From Limanda limanda (Eukaryota > Chordata > Actinopteri > Pleuronectiformes > Pleuronectidae), in NCBI RefSeq assembly GCF_963576545.1, contig NW_026870592.1, positions 1 through 64,000 on the forward strand: a DNA stretch of 64,000 nucleotides, in the 5' to 3' direction. Numbering within the stretch: the stretch's first letter is position 1; every line of letters begins with the position of its first letter. The notes below the pieces were generated by a model, which was not told the origin of the DNA, ran no database searches, and saw only the letters and a list, made by a program, of their open reading frames with translations. Both the position numbers and the translations under genes were made by a program. Below are positions 63,375 through 64,000 of this stretch, piece after piece.

Positions 63375-64000
63375 GTCACTAAACAGCTGGAAACGGGGAG
63401 ATAAGCCTTTTTTGGAAGCATTGATTAAGATTTTGACTTTTTCATCAAATATAAGCTCCAGTGTCAGAAAAGCGCTGGAAACAGGGAGATCTGCCTTTTT
63501 TTGGAAGAAAAGGTTAAATTCTTGAATTTTTCATCTCATATCATCCCAAATGTCACTAAACAGCTGGAAACGGGGAGATAAGCCTTTTTTGGAAGCATTG
63601 ATTAAGATTTTGACTTTTTCATCACATATCAGCTCCAGTGACAGAAAAGCGCTGGAAACAGGGAGATCTGCCTTTTTTTGGAAGAAAAGGTTAAATTCTT
63701 GAATTTTTCATCACACATCATCCCAAATGTCACTAAACAGCTGGAAACGGGGAGATAAGCCTTTTTTGGAAGCATTGATTAAGATTTCTGACTTTTTCAT
63801 CACATGTCAGCCCAAGTGTCAGAAAAGCGCTGGAAACAGGGAGATAAGCCTTTTTTGGAAGAAATGGTTAAATTCTTGAATTTTTCATCACACATCATCC
63901 CAAATGTCACTAAACAGCTGGAAACGGGGAGATAAGCCTTTTTTGGAAGCATTGATTAAGATTTCTGACTTTTTCATCACATGTCAGCCCAAGTGTCAGA
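63375..64000 (+). repeat. Partial, rearranged third copy of right-end repeat, cut by window edge
   Basis: The order is A4B3 (catcaaatataagctcc near 63445, ttcatctcatatc near 63532), A4B3 (ccagtgacag near 63637), A1B1, then a partial A1. The first monomer matches the tags near 61673 and 61763 but is followed directly by the gtgacag monomer; the gagtaatattt monomer present in copies 1 and 2 is missing. Its A half has an A4 rather than A3 centre. The window ends six bases into a B half. Confidence 0.85.

Larger units (their letters stand above)
1..64000 (+). repeat. Satellite DNA array, dimeric ~177-bp monomer, ~361 copies
   Basis: The entire window consists of head-to-tail copies of one ~177-bp monomer made of two related half-units, A and B. 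The B-half start gtcagaaaag occurs at 19 and again at 63995; the interval divides into 361 monomers of 177.2 bp. Every half-unit I inspected carries the same landmarks in the same order: gtca, ctggaaac, a run of six to eight T after gcc, a five-T run, then catcaca. All copies lie in one orientation and I saw no AA or BB neighbours. Monomer length varies from 176 to 178 bp, mostly from the T-run (six or seven) and from atttctgac versus attttgac. A long homogeneous array with a nucleosome-sized unit is typical of eukaryotic centromeric or pericentromeric satellites; the chromosomal location and species are inference and not shown by the sequence. Confidence 0.98.

Noticed and set aside
1..64000. 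A repeat-protein gene, because 177 bp is 59 codons
   Set aside because: Monomers vary between 176 and 178 bp so the frame shifts at each one, and stops occur in every monomer. The longest open frame is about 91 codons.
1..64000. CRISPR array
   Set aside because: There are no unique spacers: the segments between the shared words are themselves repeats of a few subtypes, the unit is 177 bp, and no cas-like gene exists.
1..64000. Human-type alpha satellite
   Set aside because: The monomer is about 177 bp and not 171, is a dimer of 88-bp halves, and outside tggaaacggg I recognise no alpha-satellite sequence.
1..64000. Transposon, retroelement or other insertion inside the array
   Set aside because: I looked for any stretch that loses the monomer landmarks, target-site duplications or long terminal repeats and found none. 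All offsets between duplicated tags stay close to multiples of 177.2 bp.
1..64000. Inverted satellite segments
   Set aside because: The reverse complement of ctggaaacgggg does not appear on the + strand in the parts I read, so orientation is uniform.

Overview
The whole 64-kb window is one uninterrupted satellite DNA array with no supportable gene. The repeating monomer is about 177 bp and is itself a dimer of two diverged half-units: A (88-89 bp, starting gtcactaaacagctgg) and B (88-89 bp, starting gtcagaaaagcgctgg). A and B alternate A-B-A-B in one orientation from base 1 to base 64000. The first complete B half starts at 19 and the last partial one at 63995. That 63,976-bp interval equals 361 monomers of 177.2 bp on average. 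I found no transposon, RNA gene, inverted block or unique spacer. GC is about 39% in the commonest half-units.

An array of this size, with a nucleosome-scale monomer and nested higher-order repeats (HORs), indicates a eukaryotic chromosome, most likely centromeric or other constitutive heterochromatin. I cannot name the species or match the satellite to a named family. It is not human alpha satellite (171 bp), although half A carries TGGAAACGGG, the 3' part of the CENP-B box.

Variant nomenclature used below. A1 = gcattgattaagatttctgac then atgtcagcccaagt (89 bp). A2 = gcaatggttaacattttgac then atgtcagcccaagt (88). A3 = as A2 but ending atatcagctccagt (88). A4 = attaagattttgac with the A3 ending (88, hybrid). 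B1 = agataagcc, six T, gaaatggttaaattc (88). B2 = agatctgcc, seven T, gaaaaggttatattc (89). B3 = agatctgcc, gaaaaggttaaattc (89). B4 = agatctgcc, gaaatggttaaattc, then ttttttatcac (89). B5 = agataagcc, gaaaaggttaaattc (88). B6 = B1 with seven T.

Layout. 1-1704: 5-monomer HOR (about 886 bp), with a cluster of private indels at 1316-1915. 2766-6659: 8-monomer HOR (1416 bp), ending in a hybrid half-unit. 7.9-9.2 kb: block repeated at 19.1 and 29.4 kb. 9.1-14.5 kb: two copies of part of an 18-monomer (3190 bp) repeat, with a third at 23.3-25.9 kb. 11.2-31.2 kb: a giant tandem duplication of period about 10.8 kb (about 61 monomers). 31.1-35.9 kb: 10-monomer HOR (1774 bp). 36.3-38.0 kb: the 5-monomer HOR again. 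38.0-42.6 kb: 13-monomer HOR (2304 bp). 43.2-45.2 kb: the 8-monomer HOR again. 47.4-48.5 kb: a 2-monomer HOR. 49.2-56.1 kb: hybrid-A4-rich region with 5.1-5.3 kb and 1064-bp repeats. 57.2-64 kb: 18-monomer repeat (3188 bp) in two copies plus a rearranged partial third.

There is no gene system here. The biology on view is satellite evolution: unequal exchange in exact multiples of the 177-bp monomer, at scales from 354 bp to 10.8 kb, with a few junctions still visible as hybrid half-units. All variant assignments were made by eye. Period values come from coordinate differences between matching private variants.
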